Shown piece by piece: positions 6,670 to 11,929 of a stretch of DNA of 11,929 nt; position 1 is the first letter of the stretch; the number at the start of each line of letters is the position of its first letter. The stretch comes from Clostridia bacterium (GTDB taxonomy: Bacteria; Bacillota; Clostridia; Christensenellales; Borkfalkiaceae), in NCBI GenBank assembly GCA_017501125.1, contig JAFVXN010000211.1, positions 1 to 11,929 of the forward strand. The letters run 5' to 3'. A model generated the notes under the pieces. It was not told the origin of the DNA, did not search any database, and saw nothing but the letters and a program-made list of their open reading frames with translations. The translations under genes and the position numbers were made by a program.

Positions 6670-7614
6670 TTATACGATATCCAACGCAACGATTTGGAAG
6701 GCGAAGAAGAATTTGCCGAAGACGTATTTGTTGGAGGCGCTTTCCGTCAGCGTGATGACTTTGCCGTCCATATAGTCGAGCCCTTCTGCCATAGCAGGTC
6801 CTTTCAGGTCGCGTTTGCAATCGCCCAAGAAATAGACGGGTGCGCCGTTTAAGACCTCGCCGGAGTCGTACGCCTCGCTTTCCTCGTAGACGTAGTAGTG
6901 GCTATCCGCCAAGCCGTAGGAGGTGGAGAGGACGATCTTGCCGTTCGCATAGCAGAAACCTTGCACCTTGTTGGGGATGGAATATACTTTGTCGGGCTGC
7001 GTCAAGTCGTTGAGGTCGAATCTTTCTACGATGGCGTAGTTGGTGCCGTGAGGGGTCTCGTAGGGGTGTTCCGTCACGTAGTTTTCGCCGTCGTGGAATT
7101 CGCCTACGTACAGGTGCGTTTCGTCAGCGTAGATAAAGGACGCTTGGTTGTTGACGGCGATTTTTTGCGTGATGGATACCGTCGCGCCAGACGTGGCGGT
7201 GAGGACTGCGCTCAAAGGGATTACGTGGATAGCGTCGTCGTTGGCGAGGTAGATTTTGTCGCCGTAGTAAGAGATGCCGCCTGCGTGGCCTTTGAAGACG
7301 GAGCCGTCTTTCTTTTGCAGGGAAACGTAATAACTGTTGCCGTATTTGTCGGTGACGTAGATGCGGCTAGCGCTCTTGTCCGTCATATAACCGCATACGA
7401 GGATTTTGTCTTCCTCTTCGACGTAGGTGATGCCTTGGCACACGAAGCCGTCGTTCAATCCAGGGTTGGTGCAGACGTCCGCTTTGACGGCGTAATAGTC
7501 CGCGTAGATGCCGAACTTAGCGAGGTTGATACCGCCCCAGAGCAGGACGATAAAGGTGACCAAAGAGAGCAGGACGATGAGTGCGATCTTGCCGATTTTC
7601 TTTGCGATTGCCAT
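6670..7614 (-). CDS. Membrane-anchored, beta-propeller-like protein of unknown function
   Basis: A 314-residue protein that I do not recognise as a named family. The N terminus is basic (MAIAKKIGKI) and followed by one hydrophobic helix at about residues 9-29, consistent with a signal anchor and an extracellular domain; no lipobox cysteine is seen. The rest consists of recurring short strand motifs such as QGITYVEEEDKILVCGY, GISYYGDKIYLAND, FIYADETHLYVGE, GFCYANGKIVLSTS and GLDYMDGKVITLTE, spaced about 40-60 residues apart. This is a pattern typical of beta-propeller blades (YncE or quinoprotein-like folds). The ATG at 7614 is chosen because AAGGAG lies 6 nt upstream; the upstream extension to 7668 has no site. 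The gene is divergent from the MFS gene and has its own promoter and terminator. Confidence 0.75.
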   Translation of the reverse strand: MAIAKKIGKIALIVLLSLVTFIVLLWGGINLAKFGIYADYYAVKADVCTNPGLNDGFVCQGITYVEEEDKILVCGYMTDKSASRIYVTDKYGNSYYVSLQKKDGSVFKGHAGGISYYGDKIYLANDDAIHVIPLSAVLTATSGATVSITQKIAVNNQASFIYADETHLYVGEFHDGENYVTEHPYETPHGTNYAIVERFDLNDLTQPDKVYSIPNKVQGFCYANGKIVLSTSYGLADSHYYVYEESEAYDSGEVLNGAPVYFLGDCKRDLKGPAMAEGLDYMDGKVITLTESASNKYVFGKFFFAFQIVALDIV

Positions 7615-7646
7615 AAAAATCTCCTTATGTCTATTGAGATAACGAT

Positions 7647-7675
7647 AGTATATCACAATCGCGCGCACTTGTAAA
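7647..7675 (-). promoter_or_regulatory. Sigma-A promoter of the beta-propeller-like gene
   Basis: On the - strand TTTACA (complement of 7670-7675) and TATACT (complement of 7647-7652) are separated by exactly 17 nt. The -10 lies 32 nt before the start codon at 7614. Confidence 0.75.
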
Positions 7676-7702
7676 GTTTTTTTTGGAGTTTCTTAAAAAA
7701 CT
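7675..7702. repeat. 8-bp inverted repeat between the divergent promoters
   Basis: AGTTTTTT (7675-7682) and AAAAAACT (7695-7702) are exact inverted copies with a 12-nt spacer. The pair sits upstream of the -35 elements of both divergent promoters, touching that of the - strand gene. It could be a regulator site or only A/T-tract curvature. Confidence 0.4.
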
Positions 7703-7722
7703 GCGCGGATAGAAAACTTTGC

Positions 7723-7735
7723 CCCTTGTCAAGGG
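7723..7735. promoter_or_regulatory. Operator-like dyad over the MFS promoter -35
   Basis: CCCTTG-T-CAAGGG is a perfect dyad with a one-base centre. It fully contains the -35 hexamer TTGTCA (7726-7731) of the MFS promoter. Position and symmetry fit a repressor or activator site; the regulator is unknown and not encoded in this window. Confidence 0.5.
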
Positions 7736-7754
7736 TAAAAAAATATGCTATAAT
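7726..7754 (+). promoter_or_regulatory. Sigma-A promoter (extended -10) of the MFS gene
   Basis: TTGTCA (7726-7731), a 17-nt spacer, then a consensus TATAAT (7749-7754) preceded by TGC, giving an extended -10. The start codon follows 28 nt after the -10. The -35 lies within a CCCTTG-T-CAAGGG dyad. Confidence 0.88.
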
Positions 7755-7782
7755 ACGGACAATAACGAAAGGAGTGCTAAAG

Positions 7783-9156
7783 ATGAAAACTTTCGGGAAA
7801 AGAAACTGGTGGATACTTATCCTATTCGGTCTCATCGGGCAGATTGCTTGGTCGGTGGAGAATATGTATTTTAATCTCTTCGTCTACGATACGATTTCGA
7901 CCGATTTGCAGGCGATTACGCTGATGGTGCAGTTGTCGGGCGTTGTGGCGACGCTGACGACGATTTTTGCTGGGACGCTGTCCGATAAGGTAGGGGATAG
8001 GCGTCGCTTTATGGCGTGGGGATACGCAATCTGGGGCTTGACGGTGGCGCTTTTCGGGATGATTAGCGTGCAGGGTGCGATGACCCTCTTTCAACTGGAG
8101 GAAGGCAAGGCGGTGACGGTCGCACTCGTTGCCGTAATCGTGGGCGACTGCGTGATGACGCTGTTCGGCTCGACTGCCAACGACGCTTGCTTTAACGCGT
8201 GGGTGACCGACAATACCCACGAGAGTTTTAGAGGTAGGGTGGAGAGCGTGCTGTCCGTGTTGCCTCTCATTGCCATGCTAATCGTGGCTGGCGGATTCGG
8301 TATACTCGTAGAGGCAATCGGCTATCAAATCCTTTTCCTCGTACTCGGCGTCGTCATTTCCGCCTGTGGCGTCGTAGGATTGTTCGTGATTAAAGACAGT
8401 CCCACGCTCGAAAAGAAAGGGTCGGTCAAGGATATCTTTTACGGGTTCAAACCCAGCGTTATCAAGCAAAACCCCGTCTTTTATTTGACCTTGTGTTTGA
8501 TGGGGATTTACGGGATAGCCTGCCAAATTTTTATGCCCTATTTGATTATCTATATGAAGACGTATCTGCATTTTAGCGTGGTGGAATACAGCATCGTCTT
8601 CGGGGTAGCAATCGTCCTCGGCGCGGCGCTCAATCTTTTTCTCGGCGTGCTTAGCGATAAGATGGATAAGACGAAGGCGTTGTATATCGCCGCCGCCGTG
8701 ATGTCGGCAGGGCTCCTCGGTATGTATTTTATGCGTTTTGAGGACCATACGGCGACGCTGATACTCTTCGGCGTGGCAGGGTTTATTATGATTGCAGGCT
8801 ATATCTTCTTTTCGGCGCTTTCCGGTGCAATCGTACGTGACTATACGCCTGAAAAGGACGCGGGTAAGTTGCAGGGCGTGAGAATGATTTTCTACGTCTT
8901 AATCCCGATGATAGTGGGGCCTTTAATCGGCAACGGCATCAATCAGGCGTGCGGCAATCTTTTAGAGAACGCAGGCGCGGACGCGATGACGACCGCCTAC
9001 ATACCTGCCCCTGAGATTTTCCTTGCGGGTGCCATTGCAACGGCGTTGACGATTGCACTAATTCCCGTTATTAGGCTGGTGATTAAAAAGGCGAAAGGCA
9101 AAATAGAGAGGCAGGAAAAGACGGACGAGGCGGACGCGAATGCGGACGTGGCGTAA
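7783..9156 (+). CDS. Major facilitator superfamily transporter
   Basis: A 457-residue polytopic membrane protein with about 12 hydrophobic helices in two halves, the usual MFS layout and length. The loop 2-3 signature is GTLSDKVGDRRR (starting near residue 64), and the equivalent in the second half is GVLSDKMDKTKA. Several helices hold charged or polar residues, such as WSVENMYFN in the first helix, as in solute/proton or cation symporters. The substrate cannot be inferred. The C terminus is a short charged tail ending DEADANADVA, expected in the cytoplasm. The ATG at 7783 is chosen over the TTG at 7726 because the TTG lies in the -35 element and GAAAGGAG is 8 nt before the ATG. The gene appears monocistronic and is followed by a bidirectional terminator shared with the convergent glycosyltransferase gene. 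Confidence 0.9.
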   Translation: MKTFGKRNWWILILFGLIGQIAWSVENMYFNLFVYDTISTDLQAITLMVQLSGVVATLTTIFAGTLSDKVGDRRRFMAWGYAIWGLTVALFGMISVQGAMTLFQLEEGKAVTVALVAVIVGDCVMTLFGSTANDACFNAWVTDNTHESFRGRVESVLSVLPLIAMLIVAGGFGILVEAIGYQILFLVLGVVISACGVVGLFVIKDSPTLEKKGSVKDIFYGFKPSVIKQNPVFYLTLCLMGIYGIACQIFMPYLIIYMKTYLHFSVVEYSIVFGVAIVLGAALNLFLGVLSDKMDKTKALYIAAAVMSAGLLGMYFMRFEDHTATLILFGVAGFIMIAGYIFFSALSGAIVRDYTPEKDAGKLQGVRMIFYVLIPMIVGPLIGNGINQACGNLLENAGADAMTTAYIPAPEIFLAGAIATALTIALIPVIRLVIKKAKGKIERQEKTDEADANADVA

Positions 9157-9175
9157 GCCTTAAAATAGCACAATA

Positions 9176-9203
9176 AAAAACCACCCTTCATCGGGTGGTT
9201 TTT
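9176..9203. terminator. Bidirectional terminator between the MFS and glycosyltransferase genes
   Basis: AAAAACCACCC (9176-9186) pairs with GGGTGGTTTTT (9193-9203) around a 6-nt loop TTCATC. T-runs follow the stem on both strands, so it can end the MFS transcript (20 nt after its stop) and the convergent glycosyltransferase transcript (13 nt past its stop). Confidence 0.9.
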
Positions 9204-9215
9204 GTTTTGATTTTA

Positions 9216-10688
9216 TCAGGCGCTGTCGCGTTCGTTAGGATCGTCTACGACGTCGGCGTTCTCGCCGTCGCTCTGCGCGTCTTTTTCGACGTCGGCGTTT
9301 TTCTCGCCCTCTTTCTTCATTAGTTTGATTTGGTCGTCCAAGGAAAGTTCTTGCAGTTTTTCTTCTTCCTGTAATTCCTCCATCGTGATAGCGGCGGTGT
9401 GTTCGATAGGTTTCCACTGTACCTTTCTAAACATTGCGCCGATGGAGATGGGGATATAGGTGCCCATAAAGATGGGGAAGAGTAAGAGATACAAAATCTT
9501 TTTGAACGGGTTGGCGAGAATCTTCTTCCACTCCGTAATGCAGATGAGGCCACCGACGACCCACATCAGCCCAAGCATAGGCACGAATACGCCTCCAAGT
9601 GCTTTCAAGGCTTCGAAAAAGGAGTACCAGTCTTGCATGCAGGCGCTGATGATCATACACGTGGGGATAACGATCAAGGACGCCATGGTGATGAACAGGG
9701 CGGGGAAGATAGTCGTCAAGATATCCCAGCAACTGAAGTTGGTGAGCCCTGCTTTGACGAGCGACCAGCCTTTCAAACCGAATACTTGGTAGAAGCCTTT
9801 TGCCCAGCGTTCCCTTTGTCTCCACGATTGTTTCAGCGTGATGGGTTGTTCGTCGTACAGTTCCGCCGTGCTACAATAGGCAACTTTTCTGCCCGTCAAG
9901 GCGTATTCCGTCGAGCACTCGATATCTTCCGTCAGCGTAAAGAATTTCCAGTTGTCGAATTCTTTTACGACGTTGGTTGCAATCAAAAAGCCCGTACCGG
10001 AGATTGCGCAAGAGGTGTGGAAGAGATAACGGCAGTTGTTGAGGTGTCTCGTCTCGTGCAGGAACCAGTATCCCGTGCCTGCCGCCACCCAACTTTGCGA
10101 GAAGTTTTTCGTGTTGCGATACGAGGTGACCATGTCGTTGCCAGCGTCGTACGCTTTGTTCATTTCCGTAATATAATTAGGTTTTAAGATGTTGTCTGCG
10201 TCGATAATGATATACGCCTCGGGGACGAGGTCGGCGAACTCTTCTTCCGTGTGCAGTTTCGTGAAGAAGTAGTTGAGCGCATAGCCTTTGCCGATTAATT
10301 TGTCGTTGAATCTCTCCACGACGACGCAACCTAAGTCTCTGCAAATCTGCGCCGTGTCGTCCGTGCAGTTGTCTGCGATGACGAAGATGGTGACGAGATC
10401 CTGTGGATAATCGTTGGCGCGGATGCTGTCGATGAGGTTGGAGATGACCTTACTCTCGTTCCTTGCCGAGATAACGACGCCTATCTTGTGCTGTTTGACG
10501 TCGTCGGGGGTAGGGTGCTTAATCTTCGTGTGCACGCAACTACCGACGATAAGGTAGATGAGTTGGTGCAGGTACATAACGACGAATAGCACGCTCGTCA
10601 CCGTCGAGAAATAATATAAAATGGCTGACATGACGGTATCGCCCGTCTGTGGCACGCCGTAAAATATGAGGTCGAAAATAATATTCAT
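9216..10688 (-). CDS. Membrane-bound family 2 glycosyltransferase
   Basis: A 490-residue inner-membrane GT2 enzyme. Hydrophobic N-terminal helices at about residues 20-50 precede the cytoplasmic catalytic domain with VVISARNES (71-79), VIADNCTDDT (103-112), metal/nucleotide-sugar DAD (163-165), acceptor-side TED (253-255) and QRERW (291-295). The last matches the Q(Q/R)xRW signature of processive cellulose/hyaluronan-synthase-like enzymes. Three hydrophobic blocks follow (~320-350, 365-385, 397-420), then a charged, mostly acidic tail from ~430 to 490. It probably makes a surface polysaccharide or glycolipid; the sugar is not predictable. There are no partner genes nearby. The ATG at 10688 has AGGTG 4 nt upstream. 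A 13-residue near-duplication lies in the tail: GEKNADV at 461-467 and GENADV at 475-480. Confidence 0.88.
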   Translation of the reverse strand: MNIIFDLIFYGVPQTGDTVMSAILYYFSTVTSVLFVVMYLHQLIYLIVGSCVHTKIKHPTPDDVKQHKIGVVISARNESKVISNLIDSIRANDYPQDLVTIFVIADNCTDDTAQICRDLGCVVVERFNDKLIGKGYALNYFFTKLHTEEEFADLVPEAYIIIDADNILKPNYITEMNKAYDAGNDMVTSYRNTKNFSQSWVAAGTGYWFLHETRHLNNCRYLFHTSCAISGTGFLIATNVVKEFDNWKFFTLTEDIECSTEYALTGRKVAYCSTAELYDEQPITLKQSWRQRERWAKGFYQVFGLKGWSLVKAGLTNFSCWDILTTIFPALFITMASLIVIPTCMIISACMQDWYSFFEALKALGGVFVPMLGLMWVVGGLICITEWKKILANPFKKILYLLLFPIFMGTYIPISIGAMFRKVQWKPIEHTAAITMEELQEEEKLQELSLDDQIKLMKKEGEKNADVEKDAQSDGENADVVDDPNERDSA

Positions 10689-10713
10689 AAAACACCTAAT
10701 CGGTTTTTTTAGT

Positions 10714-10731
10714 GATGGTATTTATACCATC
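10714..10731. promoter_or_regulatory. Operator-like dyad downstream of the glycosyltransferase -10
   Basis: GATGGTA-TTTA-TACCATC is a perfect 7-bp inverted repeat with a 4-nt centre. On the - strand it begins 9 nt after the -10 box, so it covers about the first 20 transcribed bases, a classical repressor position. No T-run follows on either strand, arguing against a terminator. It could also act as a 5' mRNA hairpin. Confidence 0.5.
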
Positions 10732-10739
10732 TATAAAAA

Positions 10740-10768
10740 ATTATAACACTACGGGTAGGATAAGTCAA
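10740..10768 (-). promoter_or_regulatory. Sigma-A promoter of the glycosyltransferase gene
   Basis: On the - strand TTGACT (complement of 10763-10768), a 17-nt spacer, and consensus TATAAT (complement of 10740-10745) preceded by TGT, an extended -10. A/T tracts just upstream of the -35 could act as an UP element. The -10 is 51 nt before the start codon. Confidence 0.88.
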
Positions 10769-10787
10769 GAGAAAATGCTTGATTTTT

Positions 10788-10850
10788 AATGAAAAAGCGG
10801 TGAAGAAGGAAAATGAAAAAGTAAAAAAATTTTTCCATAAATGGAAAAAT
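10788..10850. repeat. Purine-rich tract and A/T inverted repeat in the tRNA-glycosyltransferase gap
   Basis: The gap between the tRNA terminator and the glycosyltransferase promoter has no convincing gene. It holds AATGAAAAAG twice (10788-10797 and 10812-10821) within a tract that is almost all purine on the + strand to 10829. Next is the inverted repeat ATTTTTCCAT-AATGGAAAAAT-like at 10829-10850, with only two G-C pairs. On the - strand this is followed by a T-run and could be a weak secondary terminator behind the tRNA. Confidence 0.45.
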
Positions 10851-10875
10851 ATATGCAAAACTCACCTCCCGCACG

Positions 10876-10914
10876 AAAAAACCCTGCGACGACGAAAGTC
10901 ATCACAGGGTTTTT
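10876..10914 (-). terminator. Intrinsic terminator of the tRNA-Ser gene
   Basis: On the - strand CCCTGTGATGAC pairs with GTCGTCGCAGGG (10898-10909 with 10882-10893): 12 pairs including two G-T wobbles, with a TTTC loop, followed by six T residues. The hairpin starts only 4 nt after the tRNA CCA end, and the 5' A-run of the structure includes the final A of CCA. Confidence 0.9.
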
Positions 10915-11004
10915 GGCGCAGAAGACGAGATTTGAACTCGTGCCACCATTACTGATGCTACTCCCTTAGCAGGGGAGCCCCTTGAGCCACTTGGGTACTT
11001 CTGC
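10914..11004 (-). tRNA. tRNA-Ser (anticodon GCU)
   Basis: A 91-nt class II tRNA with encoded CCA. Acceptor stem GCAGAAG/CTTCTGC, discriminator G, D arm CCC-AAGTGGCTCAA-GGG, anticodon arm CTCCC-CTGCTAA-GGGAG with anticodon GCT, a long variable arm (CATCA-GTAA-TGGTG), and T arm ACGAG-TTCAAAT-CTCGT. The long variable arm and anticodon together identify serine, decoding AGC and AGU. It has its own promoter and terminator and stands alone, not in a tRNA cluster. Confidence 0.97.
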
Positions 11005-11024
11005 ATCGGCCCGATTGCCATAAT

Positions 11025-11053
11025 ACTATACCACATTTTTTTGGGGTTGTCAA
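11025..11053 (-). promoter_or_regulatory. Sigma-A promoter of tRNA-Ser
   Basis: On the - strand consensus TTGACA (complement of 11048-11053), a 17-nt spacer, and TATAGT (complement of 11025-11030). The -10 lies 20 nt before the mature tRNA 5' end, leaving a short leader for RNase P. Confidence 0.88.
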
Positions 11054-11061
11054 AGTTTTTT

Positions 11062-11097
11062 GCACCAAAAAATAAAATTGTTTTACTTTTTTTGTGC
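11062..11097. repeat. Long imperfect A/T-rich inverted repeat between tRNA-Ser and ppa
   Basis: The left arm GCACCAAAAAATAAAA (11062-11077) and right arm TTTTACTTTTTTTGTGC (11081-11097) pair over nearly their full length around TTG, with one or two bulged or mismatched bases. It lies upstream of both divergent promoters in a 261-nt gene-free A/T-rich gap (11005-11265) that otherwise holds only those promoters. The function is unknown; it may be an insulator hairpin, a curved DNA site or a remnant terminator. Confidence 0.45.
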
Positions 11098-11198
11098 GGC
11101 GACGGCACGGTTGGGAGTGCTTGCAAAAAATTTTGCGTTTCTATCATAAAAATAAGATAAATTTTGACAATAAAATTGAAAAAACGGGGCATACTTTC

Positions 11199-11227
11199 TT
11201 GCGTAATGATAAAAAGTGTGATAAAAT
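11199..11227 (+). promoter_or_regulatory. Probable sigma-A promoter of ppa
   Basis: TTGCGT (11199-11204), a 17-nt spacer and TAAAAT (11222-11227) preceded by TGA (extended -10), 38 nt before the ppa start. A consensus TTGACA at 11164-11169 is nearby, but its best -10, CATACT (11190-11195), is 20 nt away, so I prefer the first pair. Confidence 0.6.
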
Positions 11228-11265
11228 AGTAAAACAACAATGAAAAACAAACGTTAGGAGTTTTT

Positions 11266-11817
11266 ATGAATATTTGGCATAACATCAGCAAGGAGCGCAT
11301 TACGGCGAAGAAGTTCGAGGCGCTCATCGAGATTCCCAAAGGCTGCAAGGCGAAATACGAATTGGATAAAGAAACGGGTTTTTTGAAACTTGACAGGGTG
11401 CTGTATACCTCTACGGTATATCCTGCCAACTACGGGTTCATTCCCCGCACGCTTGCCGACGACGGCGACCCGCTGGACGTACTGGTGCTCTGCGGCGAGA
11501 CCATCTATCCTATGACCCTCGTGTCTTGCTATCCTATCGGGATGATTAAGATGATAGACGGTGGGGCGTTGGACGAAAAGATTATCGCGATTCCTTTCGG
11601 CGACCCTACCTACAAGAATTATTACGACATTCACGAGTTGCCCACGCACGTCTTTGAGGAAATGATGCACTTCTTCGAGGTGTATAAGTCGCTCGAACAC
11701 AAGCAGACGACGGTCAAAGAAATTTGTCATCGCGACGAGGCTGTGGATATCATTAACAAATGCGTCGCCGCTTACGAAAAGGCGTATGCAGACACGACGA
11801 AGAACGAGGCGAAATAA
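11266..11817 (+). CDS. ppa: Inorganic pyrophosphatase, family I
   Basis: Soluble Mg-dependent pyrophosphatase that hydrolyses PPi to phosphate and pulls biosynthetic reactions forward. It has 183 residues, normal for bacterial family I enzymes. Conserved active-site groups are visible: IEIPKGCKAKYELDKETG near residues 21-38, YPANYGFIP, the signature DDGDPLDVLV with Asp66, Asp68 and Asp71, then Asp98, Asp103 and Lys105 in MIDGGALDEK, and Tyr140-Lys141 in the C-terminal helix. The ATG has TAGGAG 5 nt upstream. The stop overlaps the next start (TAATGA). Many Clostridia instead rely on family II or membrane pyrophosphatases, so a family I enzyme is informative about the host. The neighbouring hydrolase may be made by coupled translation. 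Confidence 0.96.
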   Translation: MNIWHNISKERITAKKFEALIEIPKGCKAKYELDKETGFLKLDRVLYTSTVYPANYGFIPRTLADDGDPLDVLVLCGETIYPMTLVSCYPIGMIKMIDGGALDEKIIAIPFGDPTYKNYYDIHELPTHVFEEMMHFFEVYKSLEHKQTTVKEICHRDEAVDIINKCVAAYEKAYADTTKNEAK

Positions 11818-11929
11818 TGAAAAAATTGTTGGTCGTCGTGGATATGCAGAACGACTTCGTGACGGGTAGTTTGGGTAGCGTTGAGGCACAGGCAATCCTT
11901 CCCACCGTCAAGGCGCTGGTAGAGGAAAA
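11817..11929 (+). CDS. Isochorismatase/nicotinamidase-family cysteine hydrolase, N-terminal fragment
   Basis: Only the first 37 residues are in the window. The opening KKLLVVVDMQNDFVTGSLGS matches the isochorismatase-like fold, where the Asp of VDMQNDF (residue 9) belongs to the catalytic Asp-Lys-Cys triad of nicotinamidase-type members. Continuation with EAQAILP fits nicotinamidase-like proteins. The start shares its first base with the ppa stop and has GAGG 7 nt upstream within ppa. Nicotinamidase (PncA) is plausible because NAD salvage releases PPi, which ppa would remove, but the Lys and Cys of the triad lie outside the window, so the exact substrate is open. Confidence 0.85.
   Translation, partial: MKKLLVVVDMQNDFVTGSLGSVEAQAILPTVKALVEE

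Noticed and set aside
6898..7674. 258-codon open frame on the + strand opposite the beta-propeller-like gene
   Set aside because: The - strand gene has a ribosome binding site, a membrane anchor, and a promoter and terminator in the right places; the + strand frame has none of these.
7726..7782. TTG start extending the MFS protein by 19 residues
   Set aside because: The TTG is part of the -35 element, so it would lie upstream of the transcription start.
11123..11136. GCAAAA-AA-TTTTGC dyad near ppa
   Set aside because: The loop is too short for a hairpin and the arms are mostly A/T; likely chance in A/T-rich DNA.
10902..11429. 175-codon open frame on the - strand spanning the tRNA gene, its promoter and the start of ppa
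   Set aside because: It runs through a complete tRNA-Ser and antisense to ppa, has no ribosome binding site, and its composition follows the non-coding A/T-rich gap.
1..11929. CRISPR array, insertion sequence, phage genes or attachment site
   Set aside because: No regularly spaced repeats, transposase, integrase or duplicated tRNA end were seen on reading the window.

Overview
The window looks like a chromosomal piece of a Gram-positive bacterium, most likely a Clostridia-type member of the Bacillota. The evidence is AAGGAG-type ribosome binding sites, consensus sigma-A promoters, short hairpin/U-tract terminators, a tRNA gene with encoded CCA, and a DUF815 ATPase typical of Firmicutes. GC is moderate in genes and low between them. 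Genus cannot be told from sequence alone.

Region 1 (1-6599, + strand) is the 3' part of a branched-chain amino acid operon: ilvD (5' end outside the window), leuC, leuD, leuB, a DUF815-type AAA+ ATPase, ilvA with a C-terminal ACT domain, and ridA, closed by a strong terminator. LeuC/LeuD/LeuB carry out isopropylmalate isomerisation and oxidation towards leucine. IlvA makes 2-oxobutyrate for isoleucine, RidA clears the reactive imine/enamine intermediates of IlvA, and IlvD serves isoleucine and valine/leucine synthesis. Spacing is tight except for a 70-nt gap before leuB, which holds a 24-bp perfectly alternating pyrimidine-purine imperfect palindrome.

Region 2 (6616-9203) has two divergent genes sharing a 168-nt intergenic region with a good promoter in each direction: a membrane-anchored, beta-propeller-like protein of unknown function (- strand) and an MFS transporter (+ strand). 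A perfect CCCTTG-T-CAAGGG dyad covers the -35 of the MFS promoter.

Region 3 (9216-10768, - strand) is a membrane GT2 glycosyltransferase convergent with the MFS gene across a shared bidirectional terminator. It has a near-consensus promoter and a 7-bp dyad just downstream of the -10.

Region 4 (10876-11929) holds tRNA-Ser(GCU) on the - strand with its own promoter and terminator. Divergent from it are ppa (family I inorganic pyrophosphatase) and the start of an overlapping isochorismatase/nicotinamidase-family hydrolase.

Most of the content is ordinary housekeeping, and I see no clear new multi-gene system. The items most worth a second look are the DUF815 ATPase inside the leu/ilv operon, the structured leuD-leuB gap, the operator-like dyads, and the unassigned beta-propeller protein.
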